Positions 55,120-64,000 of a stretch of DNA of 64,000 nucleotides are shown here, piece by piece (position 1 is the first letter of the stretch; the number at the start of each line of letters is the position of its first letter). The translations under genes were made by a program, and so were the position numbers. The notes beneath the pieces were generated by a model. The model did not search any database. It was not told where the DNA came from and saw only the letters and a list, made by a program, of their open reading frames with translations. The stretch is from Pseudomonas haemolytica (GTDB lineage Bacteria; Pseudomonadota; Gammaproteobacteria; Pseudomonadales; Pseudomonadaceae). The stretch lies in assembly GCF_009659625.1 (NCBI RefSeq), contig NZ_VOIW01000003.1:248001-312000 (forward strand), in the 5' to 3' direction.

Positions 55120-55488
55120 ATGAGTGACAGCCAGTTGCCGGTACCGGCACCGTCCAAGGAAGTACACCAGTTGGCAATGCTGTGTCACTTCGCGGCGTTT
55201 GCGGGGTTGGTATTTCCTTTCGGTAGTTTGTTGGGGCCGCTGATCCTGTGGCAGTTCAAGAAGGATGTAGACCCGCTCATTGATGATCAGGGCAAGGAAG
55301 CCCTGAATTTCCAGATCACCGTGGCAATCGCCTGGCTGGTGTGCCTGGTGCTGGGCTTCGTGGTGATCGGCTTTTTGCTGATGACCGTGCTGGTGATTGG
55401 GGCGCTGATACTGACGATTATCGCCGGGATCAAGGCCAACAAAGGCATTGCCTATCGTTATCCGTGGACTTGGCGCCTGGTCAAGTAA
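55120..55488 (+). CDS. DUF4870 small membrane protein
   Basis: This 122-residue protein has a hydrophilic start, then three hydrophobic segments: about 20-45 (MLCHFAAFAGLVFPFGSLLG), 67-85 and 86-107. It also has the motif KDVDPLIDDQGKEALNFQIT, which is typical of DUF4870 proteins. AAGGAG lies before the ATG. It follows rph by 22 bp and is followed by a strong terminator. Its function is unknown. Confidence 0.85.
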   Translation: MSDSQLPVPAPSKEVHQLAMLCHFAAFAGLVFPFGSLLGPLILWQFKKDVDPLIDDQGKEALNFQITVAIAWLVCLVLGFVVIGFLLMTVLVIGALILTIIAGIKANKGIAYRYPWTWRLVK

Positions 55489-55500
55489 CCGGGCGGCCAC

Positions 55501-55530
55501 AAAAAAACCGACATCGCTGTCGGTTTTTTT
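55501..55530. terminator. Bidirectional terminator between the DUF4870 gene and crc
   Basis: AAAAAAACCGACA and TGTCGGTTTTTTT form a perfect stem with a TCGC loop, with A and T runs on both sides. It ends the rph-DUF4870 message on the plus strand and the crc message on the minus strand. Confidence 0.92.
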
Positions 55531-55547
55531 GTATCTGGAGAAAGACC

Positions 55548-56327
55548 TCAGATGGTCAATGTCCAGTCGTAGTCCACGATCAGTGGCGCATGCTGCGAGA
55601 AACGCGGCTGGCGCGGCAGGCGTGCACTGCGCACGAACCGGCGCAGGCCCGGCGTCAGTAACTGGTAGTCGAAGCGCCAACCCAGGTTGAGCATCTCGGC
55701 CTGTTCGTTATCCGGCCACCAGCTGTACTGGTCGCCTTCACGGCTGACTTCGCGCAGGGCATCGACATAGCCCATGTTGCCGACAATCTCGTCCATCCAG
55801 GCCCGTTCCGGCGCCAGGAAGCCCGGGGATTGTTGGCTGTCGCGCCAGTTCTTGATATCCAGCTTCTGTTGCGCCACGTACAGCGAGCCACAGTAAATGT
55901 ACTCGCGACGTTTGCGTCGCTGTTTATCCAGGTAACGGGCGAAATCGTCCATTAGCTTGAATTTCTGGTTCAAGTCTTCATCGCCGTTCTGCCCCGAAGG
56001 GAGCAGCAAGGTCGCGATGCTGACCTTGTCGAAATCGGCTTGCAGGTAGCGCCCGTAGCGGTCGGCTGTCTCGAAGCCGAGGCCGCTGATGACCGCCTTG
56101 GGTTGCAACCGCGAGTACAAAGCCACGCCACCTTGGGTGGGCACTTCGGCATCGCAGGCATAAAGGAAGTAGCCATCCAGTTGGAAGGCTGGGTCGTCCA
56201 GTTCAAAGGCGGAGGCGCGGGTGTCCTGCAGGCAGATGACGTCGGCATTCTGTGCTTGCAGCCAACTGAGCAAACCACGCTCGACTGCAGCCTGAATACC
56301 ATTAACGTTCACACTGATGATCCGCAT
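55548..56327 (-). CDS. crc: Catabolite repression control protein Crc
   Basis: The protein is 259 residues from the ATG at 56327 (MRIISVNVNGIQAAVERGLL), with near-complete similarity to P. aeruginosa Crc. It has the exonuclease III fold but lost catalytic residues: the usual QET is QDT, the GDxN motif is GSLY (in YIYCGSLYVAQ), and the SDH motif is SQH (FSQHAPLIVDYD). Crc does not cut DNA. It stabilises Hfq on A-rich mRNA sites and so blocks translation of genes for less-preferred carbon sources. It is divergent from pyrE, as in other pseudomonads. Confidence 0.96.
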   Translation of the reverse strand: MRIISVNVNGIQAAVERGLLSWLQAQNADVICLQDTRASAFELDDPAFQLDGYFLYACDAEVPTQGGVALYSRLQPKAVISGLGFETADRYGRYLQADFDKVSIATLLLPSGQNGDEDLNQKFKLMDDFARYLDKQRRKRREYIYCGSLYVAQQKLDIKNWRDSQQSPGFLAPERAWMDEIVGNMGYVDALREVSREGDQYSWWPDNEQAEMLNLGWRFDYQLLTPGLRRFVRSARLPRQPRFSQHAPLIVDYDWTLTI

Positions 56328-56349
56328 AAATGGCCCCAAAAATCGCGTG

Positions 56350-56364
56350 CGTGTATGATACACG
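56350..56364. promoter_or_regulatory. Inverted repeat in the crc-pyrE promoter region
   Basis: CGTGTA-TGA-TACACG is a perfect 6-bp palindrome with a TATGAT/TATCAT box at its centre usable as a -10 in either direction. It lies 23 bp from the crc start and 46 bp from the pyrE start. It could be an operator or overlapping promoter; no regulator is implied. Confidence 0.35.
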
Positions 56365-56409
56365 CCGTCCACCTAATTAGCTAAATCCGTGGTATCTGAG
56401 GCTTTTTTC

Positions 56410-57057
56410 ATGCAGGCGTATCAACGCGATTTCATTCGTTTTGCCATCGATCGCGGCGTTTTACGCTTCGGCGAGTTCACTCTCAAGTCCGGGCGCACCA
56501 GCCCGTACTTCTTCAATGCGGGCCTGTTCAACTCGGGTTCGGCCCTGGCTCAGCTGGGTCGTTTCTACGCGGCAGCCATCGTTGAAAGCGGTATTTCCTT
56601 CGACGTACTCTTTGGCCCAGCCTACAAGGGTATTCCCCTGGCTGCGGCTACAGCGGTCGCGTTGGCAGAGCATCACGGGCAGGATCTGCCGTGGTGCTTC
56701 AACCGCAAGGAAGCCAAGGCCCACGGTGAAGGCGGTAGCCTGGTCGGGGCTCCGTTGACTGGCGATGTGCTGATCATCGATGACGTGATCACCGCTGGCA
56801 CCGCCATTCGTGAGGTGATGCAGATCATCGCTTCCCAGGAAGGCGCCAAGGCCGCTGGCGTGCTGATCGCCTTGAACCGCCAGGAGCGTGGCAACGGTGA
56901 GTTGTCGGCGATCCAGGAAGTGGAGCGTGATTTCGGTATTCCGGTGGTGAGCATCGTGTCGTTGAACCAGGTGTTGCAGTTCCTGGAAGATGATCCGCAG
57001 CTCAAGCAGCACTTGCCGGCAGTCAAGGCATATCGCGAGCAGTTCGGCGTTCAGTAA
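56410..57057 (+). CDS. pyrE: Orotate phosphoribosyltransferase
   Basis: The protein is 215 residues from the ATG at 56410 ([20 protein letters not shown]), with TGAGG upstream. The in-frame ATG-like start at 56389 adds seven residues and lacks a binding site. It shows the PRPP loop [36 protein letters not shown] and [11 protein letters not shown]. It converts orotate to OMP in pyrimidine synthesis. A perfect terminator follows. Confidence 0.97.
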   Translation: MQAYQRDFIRFAIDRGVLRFGEFTLKSGRTSPYFFNAGLFNSGSALAQLGRFYAAAIVESGISFDVLFGPAYKGIPLAAATAVALAEHHGQDLPWCFNRKEAKAHGEGGSLVGAPLTGDVLIIDDVITAGTAIREVMQIIASQEGAKAAGVLIALNRQERGNGELSAIQEVERDFGIPVVSIVSLNQVLQFLEDDPQLKQHLPAVKAYREQFGVQ

Positions 57058-57069
57058 TCGCCGAATCAT

Positions 57070-57106
57070 AAAAAGCCCCGCTCAACCAGGTTGAGCGGGG
57101 CTTTTT
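57070..57106. terminator. Terminator between convergent pyrE and argB
   Basis: GCCCCGCTCAA and TTGAGCGGGGC form an 11-bp perfect stem around CCAGG, bordered by AAAAA and TTTTT runs. It serves both convergent genes. Confidence 0.93.
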
Positions 57107-57117
57107 GCTTCATCGTT

Positions 57118-58023
<906 letters not shown>

Positions 58024-58043
58024 TCAGGGCTCCGGGCAAAAAA

Positions 58044-59441
58044 TCAGAACGGTAATTGGAGATCAGGGGCAACACGTTTCAACTGGGCGTGGAACACGTC
58101 CTTGATGCGCTGCAGCTCAGCCTCGGTATCCGCCTCGAAACGCAGGACCAGCACCGGCGTGGTGTTGGACGCGCGTACCAGGCCCCAGCCTTTGGCGTAA
58201 TCGACTCGCACACCATCAATGGTGGTCAGGTTGGCGCCTTCACCCCATTGCGCATCATGCAGTGCGTCAATGATGCTGAATTTGCTCTCCTCGGTCACAT
58301 GGATATTGATCTCTGGCGTAGAAATATCATTGGGGAAGGTCTGAAACAGCTCTTCTGCCGTAGATTTTTCCTTGCTGAGGATCTCCAGCAGACGAGCGGC
58401 GCTGTAAATACCGTCGTCAAACCCGAACCAGCGCTCCTTGAAGAATACGTGGCCGCTCATTTCACCGGCCAACAGCGCGCCGGTTTCCTTCATTTTCTTT
58501 TTGATCAACGAGTGACCGGTCTTCCACATTAGCGGACGGCCGCCATATTCCTTGATCAGCGGCGTGAGGCGGCGGGTGCACTTCACATCGAAGATGATCT
58601 CGGCGTTGGCATTTCGCGCCACCACATCACGGGCAAACAGCATCAGCAGGCGGTCAGGGAATACGATCTCGCCGGTTTCGGTCACCACGCCCACGCGGTC
58701 GCCATCGCCATCGAAGGCCAGGCCCACGTCGGCGCCCACTTCCTTGACCTTGGCGATCAGGTCAACCAGGTTTTCTGGCTTGCCTGGATCCGGGTGATGG
58801 TTAGGGAAATTGCCGTCGACGTCGCAGAACAACGGGATCACTTCGCAATTCAGCGCTTCGAGCAACTGCGGGGCGATCACGCCGGCCGCACCGTTGCCGC
58901 AGTCCACCACGACTTTCATGCGGCGTGCGAGCTTGACGTCACGGGTGATTTCATCGGAGTAGCGCTGCAGGATGTCGACTTTGGTGATGCTGCCGGTGCC
59001 GCTGGTCAGGTCGTTGGTCTTCAGGCGGGTATGCAGGGCCTGGATCTGCTCATTGGCCAGGGTATCGCCGGCAATGACAATCTTGAAGCCGTTGTAGTCC
59101 GACGGGTTGTGGCTGCCGGTGAGCATCACCCCGGATTTGCCGGCCAGTACGTTGGCGGCGTAGTAAAGCGCGGGTGTCGGCACCAGGCCGACGTCGCTGA
59201 CGTGGCAACCGCTGTCGGCCAGGCCCTGGATCAGTTGTTCGACCAGCTCGGGGCCGGACAAGCGGCCGTCACGGCCTACCGAGACGTTGGGCTCGCCCTG
59301 GGCCAGGCTCTGGGAGCCGATGGCGCGGCCGATCCAGTAGGCAGTTTCGGCGGTCAGGGTCTTGGGTACCACGCCACGAATGTCATAGGCGCGAAAGATG
59401 CTGTCGGGGAAGGTCGGGGCTACGCGGGCTGCGGTACTCAT
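58044..59441 (-). CDS. algC: Phosphomannomutase/phosphoglucomutase AlgC
   Basis: This 465-residue protein has the catalytic phosphoserine loop GVMLTGSHNPSDYNG (Ser at about 108), metal loop AFDGDGDRVGV, sugar loop GGxxSGHxFF-like (ALLAGEMSGHVFF) and phosphate loop RASNTTPVLVLRFEA. It interconverts mannose and glucose phosphates for alginate, LPS, Psl and rhamnolipid synthesis. The algC-argB pair is conserved in Pseudomonas. The 263-bp gap upstream to dut holds its promoter, but I cannot place an AlgR box there. Confidence 0.96.
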   Translation of the reverse strand: MSTAARVAPTFPDSIFRAYDIRGVVPKTLTAETAYWIGRAIGSQSLAQGEPNVSVGRDGRLSGPELVEQLIQGLADSGCHVSDVGLVPTPALYYAANVLAGKSGVMLTGSHNPSDYNGFKIVIAGDTLANEQIQALHTRLKTNDLTSGTGSITKVDILQRYSDEITRDVKLARRMKVVVDCGNGAAGVIAPQLLEALNCEVIPLFCDVDGNFPNHHPDPGKPENLVDLIAKVKEVGADVGLAFDGDGDRVGVVTETGEIVFPDRLLMLFARDVVARNANAEIIFDVKCTRRLTPLIKEYGGRPLMWKTGHSLIKKKMKETGALLAGEMSGHVFFKERWFGFDDGIYSAARLLEILSKEKSTAEELFQTFPNDISTPEINIHVTEESKFSIIDALHDAQWGEGANLTTIDGVRVDYAKGWGLVRASNTTPVLVLRFEADTEAELQRIKDVFHAQLKRVAPDLQLPF

Positions 59442-59669
59442 CGCGGGGGGAACTCCATCTGAAAGGGGCAGGGCTGGCCTGAATGTGGCTGGCCGGCAGG
59501 CTCAAACTGAAGGGTATGACGGCGTTTTCGGCAGAGAGTTCGTGGTGTAAAAGTGCCATCGGGGTCTGATATTCACCCGTATGCTCGCGTAATACATTGA
59601 TTTAGCTTATAAAATTTCGCTTGTGAGATCCGCGCATTCTTCATCCTGAAACGCCAGGCGGTGGCATCG

Positions 59670-59691
59670 GGCCGGACGAGCGCGTCCGGCC
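59670..59691 (-). terminator. Hairpin after dut
   Basis: GGCCGGAC and GTCCGGCC form an 8-bp perfect GC stem about 14 bp after the dut stop. There is no long T-run on the minus strand, so it is a weak terminator candidate between dut and algC. Confidence 0.45.
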
Positions 59692-59704
59692 TGATTCAGC
59701 TTAG

Positions 59705-60160
59705 TCAGTGGCTGCCGGAATGCCCGAAACCGCCTGCGCCGCGCTGGGTTTCGTCGAACTCTTCTACGAGTTCGAAGTGCGCCTGTACCACGGGCACCAG
59801 TACCAGTTGGGCGATGCGCTCGCCGACTGCGATGTTGAACGCGGTCTGGCCACGGTTCCAGCACGACACCATCAACTCGCCCTGGTAGTCGGAGTCGATC
59901 AGGCCCACCAGGTTGCCCAGCACGATGCCGTGTTTGTGGCCCAGGCCGGAGCGCGGCAGGATCAACGCCGCCAGGCCTGGGTCGCCGACATAGATCGACA
60001 GGCCGGTGGGGATCAGGATTGTCTGGCCCGGCTCAAGGACGGTGTCTTGCTTGAGCATGGCGCGCAGGTCCAGACCGGCGGAGCCTGGAGTGGCGTAGGC
60101 CGGCAGGGGGAATTCGTTGCCGATGCGGGGGTCGAGGATCTTGGCTTGCAAAGCGTGCAT
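59705..60160 (-). CDS. dut: dUTP diphosphatase
   Basis: The protein is 151 residues from the ATG at 60160 ([20 protein letters not shown]), the usual dUTPase size. A longer frame to 60277 overlaps coaBC and is rejected. All five trimeric dUTPase motifs are visible, including [41 protein letters not shown] and the Gly-rich tail [11 protein letters not shown]. It hydrolyses dUTP to dUMP. It follows coaBC by 5 bp. Confidence 0.97.
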   Translation of the reverse strand: MHALQAKILDPRIGNEFPLPAYATPGSAGLDLRAMLKQDTVLEPGQTILIPTGLSIYVGDPGLAALILPRSGLGHKHGIVLGNLVGLIDSDYQGELMVSCWNRGQTAFNIAVGERIAQLVLVPVVQAHFELVEEFDETQRGAGGFGHSGSH

Positions 60161-60165
60161 GGAAA

Positions 60166-61374
60166 TTAAACCTGGTTCAGCCGTTGGGCGATAAAAGAGA
60201 TCAGTTGGCGGGCAATCTTGCCCTTGCTGGTCTGGGCGAAAAGGGTGGCGTGCAGCTCGCGGTCGATCACGCTGCACGCATTTTCCTCACTGTTGAAGCC
60301 GATGCTTGGATTGGCGACATCATTGGCAACGATCAGGTCGAGATTTTTGTCTTTCAGTTTGCGTGCGGCGTAGTCCAGCAGGTGCTCGGTCTCGGCGGCG
60401 AAGCCGACACTGAACGGGCGATCCGGACGGGTGGCGATGGTGGCCAGGATGTCCGGGTTGCGCACCATTTGCAGGAGCAGGCCGTCACCGCTTGTAGGGT
60501 CTTTCTTGAGCTTCTGCGGGGCCACGACTTCCGGGCGGTAATCTGCAACCGCGGCGGAGGCGATGAACAGGTCGCAGGGAATGGCCGCTTCACAGGCTGC
60601 AAGCATGTCCCGGGCGCTGACTACGTCGATTCGCGTGACACGATCAGGGGTCGGTAAATGCACCGGGCCGGTGATCAGGGTGACCCGTGCGCCTGCCTCG
60701 ACCGCAGCTTCTGCCAACGCAAAGCCCATTTTTCCTGAGCTATGGTTGGTGATGTAGCGCACCGGATCGATGTTTTCCTGGGTTGGGCCGGCGGTGATCA
60801 GCACGTGCTTGCCGGTCAGGGCCAGGTGCTGGAAGCACTCGGCGGCGCATTGCGCCAGGTCGGTGGCTTCGAGCATGCGGCCCATGCCGACGTCGCCGCA
60901 GGCCTGGCTGCCGGACGCCGGGCCGAACACCTTGAGGCCGCGGCTTTGCAGGAGTTGGGTATTGGCTTGGGTGGCGGGGTCGCGCCACATTGCCTGGTTC
61001 ATGGCCGGGGCGATGGCGACGGTGGCGTCGGTGGCCAGTACGAGGGTGGTCAGCAGGTCATCGGCGATGCCTTGGGCCAGGCGGGCGATCAGGTCGGCAG
61101 TGGCCGGGGCGATCAGTACGAGGTCGGCCCACTTGGCCAGCTCGATATGGCCCATGGCGGCTTCCGCCGCCGGGTCCAGGAGGTCCAGGTGAACCGGGTG
61201 GCCGGACAGGGCCTGCATGGTCAGCGGAGTGATGAACTCGCTGCCGCCACGGGTCATGACCACGCGCACTTCGGCGCCCTGGTCCAGGAGCCTGCGAACC
61301 AACTCTGCGCTCTTGTAGGCGGCAATGCCGCCGCCGACGCCGAGAACGATGCGTTTCCGATACAGACGCTGCAT
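60166..61374 (-). CDS. coaBC: Bifunctional phosphopantothenoylcysteine decarboxylase/synthetase CoaBC
   Basis: This 402-residue fusion protein carries out two steps of coenzyme A synthesis. The N-terminal flavodoxin-like CoaC part begins [20 protein letters not shown] and carries the PAMN motif ([10 protein letters not shown]) and the catalytic Cys in [12 protein letters not shown]. The CoaB part starts at about 190 ([20 protein letters not shown]). It is divergent from radC with 143 bp between. GGAAAGG precedes the ATG. Confidence 0.97.
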   Translation of the reverse strand: MQRLYRKRIVLGVGGGIAAYKSAELVRRLLDQGAEVRVVMTRGGSEFITPLTMQALSGHPVHLDLLDPAAEAAMGHIELAKWADLVLIAPATADLIARLAQGIADDLLTTLVLATDATVAIAPAMNQAMWRDPATQANTQLLQSRGLKVFGPASGSQACGDVGMGRMLEATDLAQCAAECFQHLALTGKHVLITAGPTQENIDPVRYITNHSSGKMGFALAEAAVEAGARVTLITGPVHLPTPDRVTRIDVVSARDMLAACEAAIPCDLFIASAAVADYRPEVVAPQKLKKDPTSGDGLLLQMVRNPDILATIATRPDRPFSVGFAAETEHLLDYAARKLKDKNLDLIVANDVANPSIGFNSEENACSVIDRELHATLFAQTSKGKIARQLISFIAQRLNQV

Positions 61375-61517
61375 TGGTTTGCCTTTCCAGTTCAGTGATG
61401 CCAGTTCAGTGACGCCTGCGATGACCCCTCCCCAGGTGAAATCGCACGCAAAAAAGAGGGCCTACGATAACACAGCGCCCGCCGGGCAACAGTGGAGCAG
61501 GTACATGCGGAGGTGGG

Positions 61518-62192
61518 ATGAGTATTCGTGATTGGCCCGTGGCGGAGCGCCCACGGGAGAAACTGTTGGAAGGCGGCGCGGCGAGCCTGTCCGATGCCGA
61601 GTTGTTGGCGATCTTTCTGCGCACTGGAGTTGCTGGTCGAAGTGCGGTCGATCTGGCGCGCCATCTTTTGGCGCAATTTGGTGGCCTGCGCCCATTGTTG
61701 GAGGCCAGTCAGGCGCTGTTCAGCCAGCACCTGGGGTTGGGGCCGGCGAAGTTTGCCCAATTGCAGGCGGTGCTGGAAATGTCCCGGCGCCACATGGCCG
61801 AGCGCTTGCGCGATGATTCGGTGCTGGAGAGCCCGCTGGCCGTGCGCGAGTACCTCAAGGCGCTGCTGCGCCATGAACCCCATGAGATCTTTGGCTGCCT
61901 GTTCCTTGATTCAAAACATCGGGTGCTGGGGTTCGAGGCAATGTTCCAGGGCACCATCGACACTGCAATTGTCTATCCGCGACAAGTGGTGAAGCGTGCC
62001 TTGGCGTACAACGCGGCGGCGTTGATCCTGTGTCACAACCATCCGTCCGGGAGTGTGGAACCCAGTGCCGCTGATCGAAAATTGACCAAGTTGCTGCAAA
62101 AGGCGTTGGAGGTGGTGGACGTGCGGGTGCTGGATCACATTATCGTGGGGGATGGTGACCCGTTGTCGATGGCGGAATACGGGTGGATGTAG
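61518..62192 (+). CDS. radC: RadC family protein (JAMM/MPN domain)
   Basis: This 224-residue protein has an N-terminal helix-hairpin-helix half ([20 protein letters not shown]) and a C-terminal MPN domain with the zinc motif [20 protein letters not shown]. Its role is uncertain; despite its name, the E. coli family member does not act in DNA repair as first thought. The ATG has AGGTGG upstream. In many gammaproteobacteria radC lies next to coaBC and before rpmB; here an ABC-binding-protein gene follows in convergent orientation. Confidence 0.94.
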   Translation: MSIRDWPVAERPREKLLEGGAASLSDAELLAIFLRTGVAGRSAVDLARHLLAQFGGLRPLLEASQALFSQHLGLGPAKFAQLQAVLEMSRRHMAERLRDDSVLESPLAVREYLKALLRHEPHEIFGCLFLDSKHRVLGFEAMFQGTIDTAIVYPRQVVKRALAYNAAALILCHNHPSGSVEPSAADRKLTKLLQKALEVVDVRVLDHIIVGDGDPLSMAEYGWM

Positions 62193-62235
62193 AAAAACGG
62201 CAGCCGCAAGTTTCAAACTGCAAGCCTCAAGCGGG

Positions 62236-62263
62236 CTTGCAGCTTGCAGCTTGCAGCTTGCAG
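62236..62263. repeat. 7-bp tandem repeat between radC and the dipeptide-binding gene
   Basis: Four perfect units of CTTGCAG run from 62236 to 62263, then decay into CTTAGGG. The repeat lies within the 72-bp gap between the two convergent stops and just after the stop of the binding-protein gene. Confidence 0.85.
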
Positions 62264-62264
62264 C

Positions 62265-63857
62265 TTAGGGTTTGACGCTGACTTTCGAATAATCCTGGCG
62301 CCCAAACGGGCTCACTCGGTAGCCCTCGATATTCTTGCGGGTCAAGGCAAACGCCGTCGGATGCGCCAGTGGCAACCACAGCGCCTGCTGCTGGATCTGC
62401 GCCTGGGCCTGTTGGTACAGCTTGCTGCGCACCCCTTGCTCGCTGGTGGTCTTGCCGGCGCTGATCAGTCTGTCCAGCGTAGGGTCGCAATAGCGGGCGA
62501 AGTTGGTACCGGACTTCACCGCAGCACAAGAGAACTGCGGGGTCAGGAAGTTATCCGGGTCGCCGTTGTCGCCGGCCCAGCCCATGAACAGCAAGTCGTG
62601 CTCGCCGGCCTTGGCGCGGCGAATCAACTCGCCCCATTCGATCACGCGAATGTCGGCCTGGATGCCGACCTTGGCCAGGTCGGCCTGCAACAACTGGGCG
62701 CCGAGGTTCGGGTTGGGGTTCAGCAGGCTGCCGGTAGGGCGAGTCCATATCGTGGTCTTGAAGCCGTCCTTGAGCCCCGCACGGTCCAGCAGCGCCTTGG
62801 CTTTAGCGAGGTCCTGTGGATAACCTGGCAAATTATTGGCATAGCTCCAGGTGTTCGGTGGGTAAACACCATTGGCTGCGTCGGCGGTGCCTTCGAACAC
62901 GGCCTTGAGGTAACTGCCCTTGTCGAAAGCCAGGTTGATCGCCTGGCGCACCTCGGGCTTGTCCAGCGGTGGGTGCTGGCTGTTGATAGCGACGAATGCG
63001 GTCATGAAGGCGGCAGTTTTTTCTACCTTCAATGCTGGGTCTTTTTCGGCCTCGCCTACATCCAGAGGCTTGGGTGACAGGGCGATCTGGCATTCATCGC
63101 GATGGAGTTTCTGCAGGCGTACGTTGGCGTCCGGGGTGATAGCGAAGATCAAGTTATCCACCGCCGGTTTGCCGGCGAAGTAATCCGGGTTGGCCTTGTA
63201 GCGCACCACGGCATCTTTCTGGAAACGCACGAAAACGAACGGGCCGGTGCCGATTGGCTGGCTGTTGAGCTTTTCGGGGGTGCCGGCCTTGAGCAGTTTG
63301 TCGGCATATTCAGCCGGGTAGATCGAGGCAAAGCCCATGCTCAGCGCCGGGAGGAAGGTGGAGTCGGCGTGGTCGAGGGTGAACCGCACCGTCAACGGGT
63401 CAAGGGCGTCGATCTTCTTGACCAGTGCTGGCAGTTGCAGGGATTGGGCGTGTGGGAAGCCGCTTTGGGCGATCTTGTGCCACGGATTGGCCGGGTCAAG
63501 CATGCGCTCGAAGCTGAATCGCACGTCTTCGGCGGTCAGCGTTCGGCTTGGGTTGAAATAGTCGGTACGGTGGAATTTCACGCCCGGGTGCAACTTGAAG
63601 GTGTAGGTCAGGCCATCGGGTGAAACTTCCCAGCTGTCTGCCAGGCTCGGTACCAACTTGCCGCTGGCCGCGTCAAAGTCCACCAGGCGGTTCATCAGCA
63701 CGTCCGATGAGGCGTTGGTGGTGGTCAGCGAGTTGTACTGCACCACATCGAACCCTTCGGGGCTGGCCTCGGTGCAGACACTCAAGTTGGTGGCCGCAAC
63801 GGCCATCGGTGCGATAAAGAGAGGGGCAAGCAATAGCGGTAGGGCAGCGAGGCGCAT
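62265..63857 (-). CDS. ABC transporter periplasmic substrate-binding protein (DppA/peptide family)
   Basis: This 530-residue protein has a signal peptide (MRLAALPLLLAPLFIAPMAV ending AVAA). It contains the family-5 solute-binding pattern: PSLADSWEVSPDGLTYTFKL, PVGTGPF-like SQPIGTGPFVFVRFQKD, and YRVSPFGRQDYSKV at the C-terminus. DppA-type proteins bind di- and tripeptides or haem for an ABC importer. No permease or ATPase gene lies in the window, so it may work with a distant dpp system. The 143 bp upstream contain no gene. Confidence 0.92.
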   Translation of the reverse strand: MRLAALPLLLAPLFIAPMAVAATNLSVCTEASPEGFDVVQYNSLTTTNASSDVLMNRLVDFDAASGKLVPSLADSWEVSPDGLTYTFKLHPGVKFHRTDYFNPSRTLTAEDVRFSFERMLDPANPWHKIAQSGFPHAQSLQLPALVKKIDALDPLTVRFTLDHADSTFLPALSMGFASIYPAEYADKLLKAGTPEKLNSQPIGTGPFVFVRFQKDAVVRYKANPDYFAGKPAVDNLIFAITPDANVRLQKLHRDECQIALSPKPLDVGEAEKDPALKVEKTAAFMTAFVAINSQHPPLDKPEVRQAINLAFDKGSYLKAVFEGTADAANGVYPPNTWSYANNLPGYPQDLAKAKALLDRAGLKDGFKTTIWTRPTGSLLNPNPNLGAQLLQADLAKVGIQADIRVIEWGELIRRAKAGEHDLLFMGWAGDNGDPDNFLTPQFSCAAVKSGTNFARYCDPTLDRLISAGKTTSEQGVRSKLYQQAQAQIQQQALWLPLAHPTAFALTRKNIEGYRVSPFGRQDYSKVSVKP

Positions 63858-64000
63858 ATTCGGTTTCCTGTGCAGATCGAAGGCCCATCTGCGAGTGCAG
63901 TCTGGAAAAAGCCTACCGTAGAGGTCTGGTTGATAAATGACTAGCCCATTTTTGCCTGTGCTTTTGGCGCAAATGCTGTTTTGATGGCGCCTCAGCGCGT

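Noticed and set aside
55548..56327. Exodeoxyribonuclease III
   Set aside because: The catalytic motifs are altered and the sequence and location beside pyrE match Crc.

Overview
The window is a chromosomal segment of a Pseudomonas, most likely of the P. fluorescens group. The evidence is the gene order argB-algC-dut-coaBC-radC, pyrE-crc-rph, yicC-gmk-rpoZ-spoT-ridA and exbB-exbD-tonB-oxyR-recG, the GC-rich codon use, and REP/REPIN palindromes of the P. fluorescens type (cores such as GTGGGAGCGGGCTTGCTCGC). A Crc orthologue beside pyrE and AlgC beside argB are Pseudomonas hallmarks.

Layout. (1) 1-0.6 kb: the end of a rubredoxin-reductase-like flavoprotein and an HU gene. (2) 0.6-10 kb: an accessory zone of lower GC. 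It holds a Ser/Thr-rich repeat protein (848-1945), an AT-rich gap, a decayed toxin-like module (2.3-3.0 kb), an intact 1448-residue PAAR-Rhs effector whose tip is a barnase/RNase Sa-like ribonuclease followed by a barstar-like immunity gene, then a second Rhs copy collapsed by an internal deletion but still carrying a different tip and its immunity gene. (3) 10-40.3 kb: a complete type VI secretion system (T6SS) with the gene order of the P. aeruginosa HSI-I cluster. Leftward: tssA, tssB, tssC, hcp, a novel lipoprotein gene, tssE, tssF, tssG, clpV, vgrG, an Eag-type chaperone gene and the rhs genes. Rightward: fha, tssJ, tssK, tssL, tssM, tagF, pppA, ppkA, tagT, tagS, tagR, tagQ. (4) 40.4-64 kb: core chromosome with housekeeping and regulatory genes.

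How it works together. TssJLM form the membrane complex, TssKEFGA with VgrG the baseplate, TssBC and Hcp the sheath and tube, and ClpV recycles the sheath. TagQRST, PpkA, PppA, Fha and TagF form the threonine-phosphorylation module that gates firing. VgrG, the Eag (DcrB/DUF1795) chaperone and the PAAR-Rhs proteins form the payload cassette. The cluster sits between the HU gene and the gene I equate with PA5347, which are adjacent in P. aeruginosa PAO1, so it behaves like an island at that junction.

Most interesting points: the Rhs RNase tip whose active-site spacing matches RNase Sa without gaps; the tandem rhs copy 98.8% identical over its N-terminal 644 bp but internally deleted; a graveyard toxin module broken at homopolymers; a cysteine-rich lipoprotein where tagJ normally sits; and an unrecognised repeat protein at the outer edge of the island.
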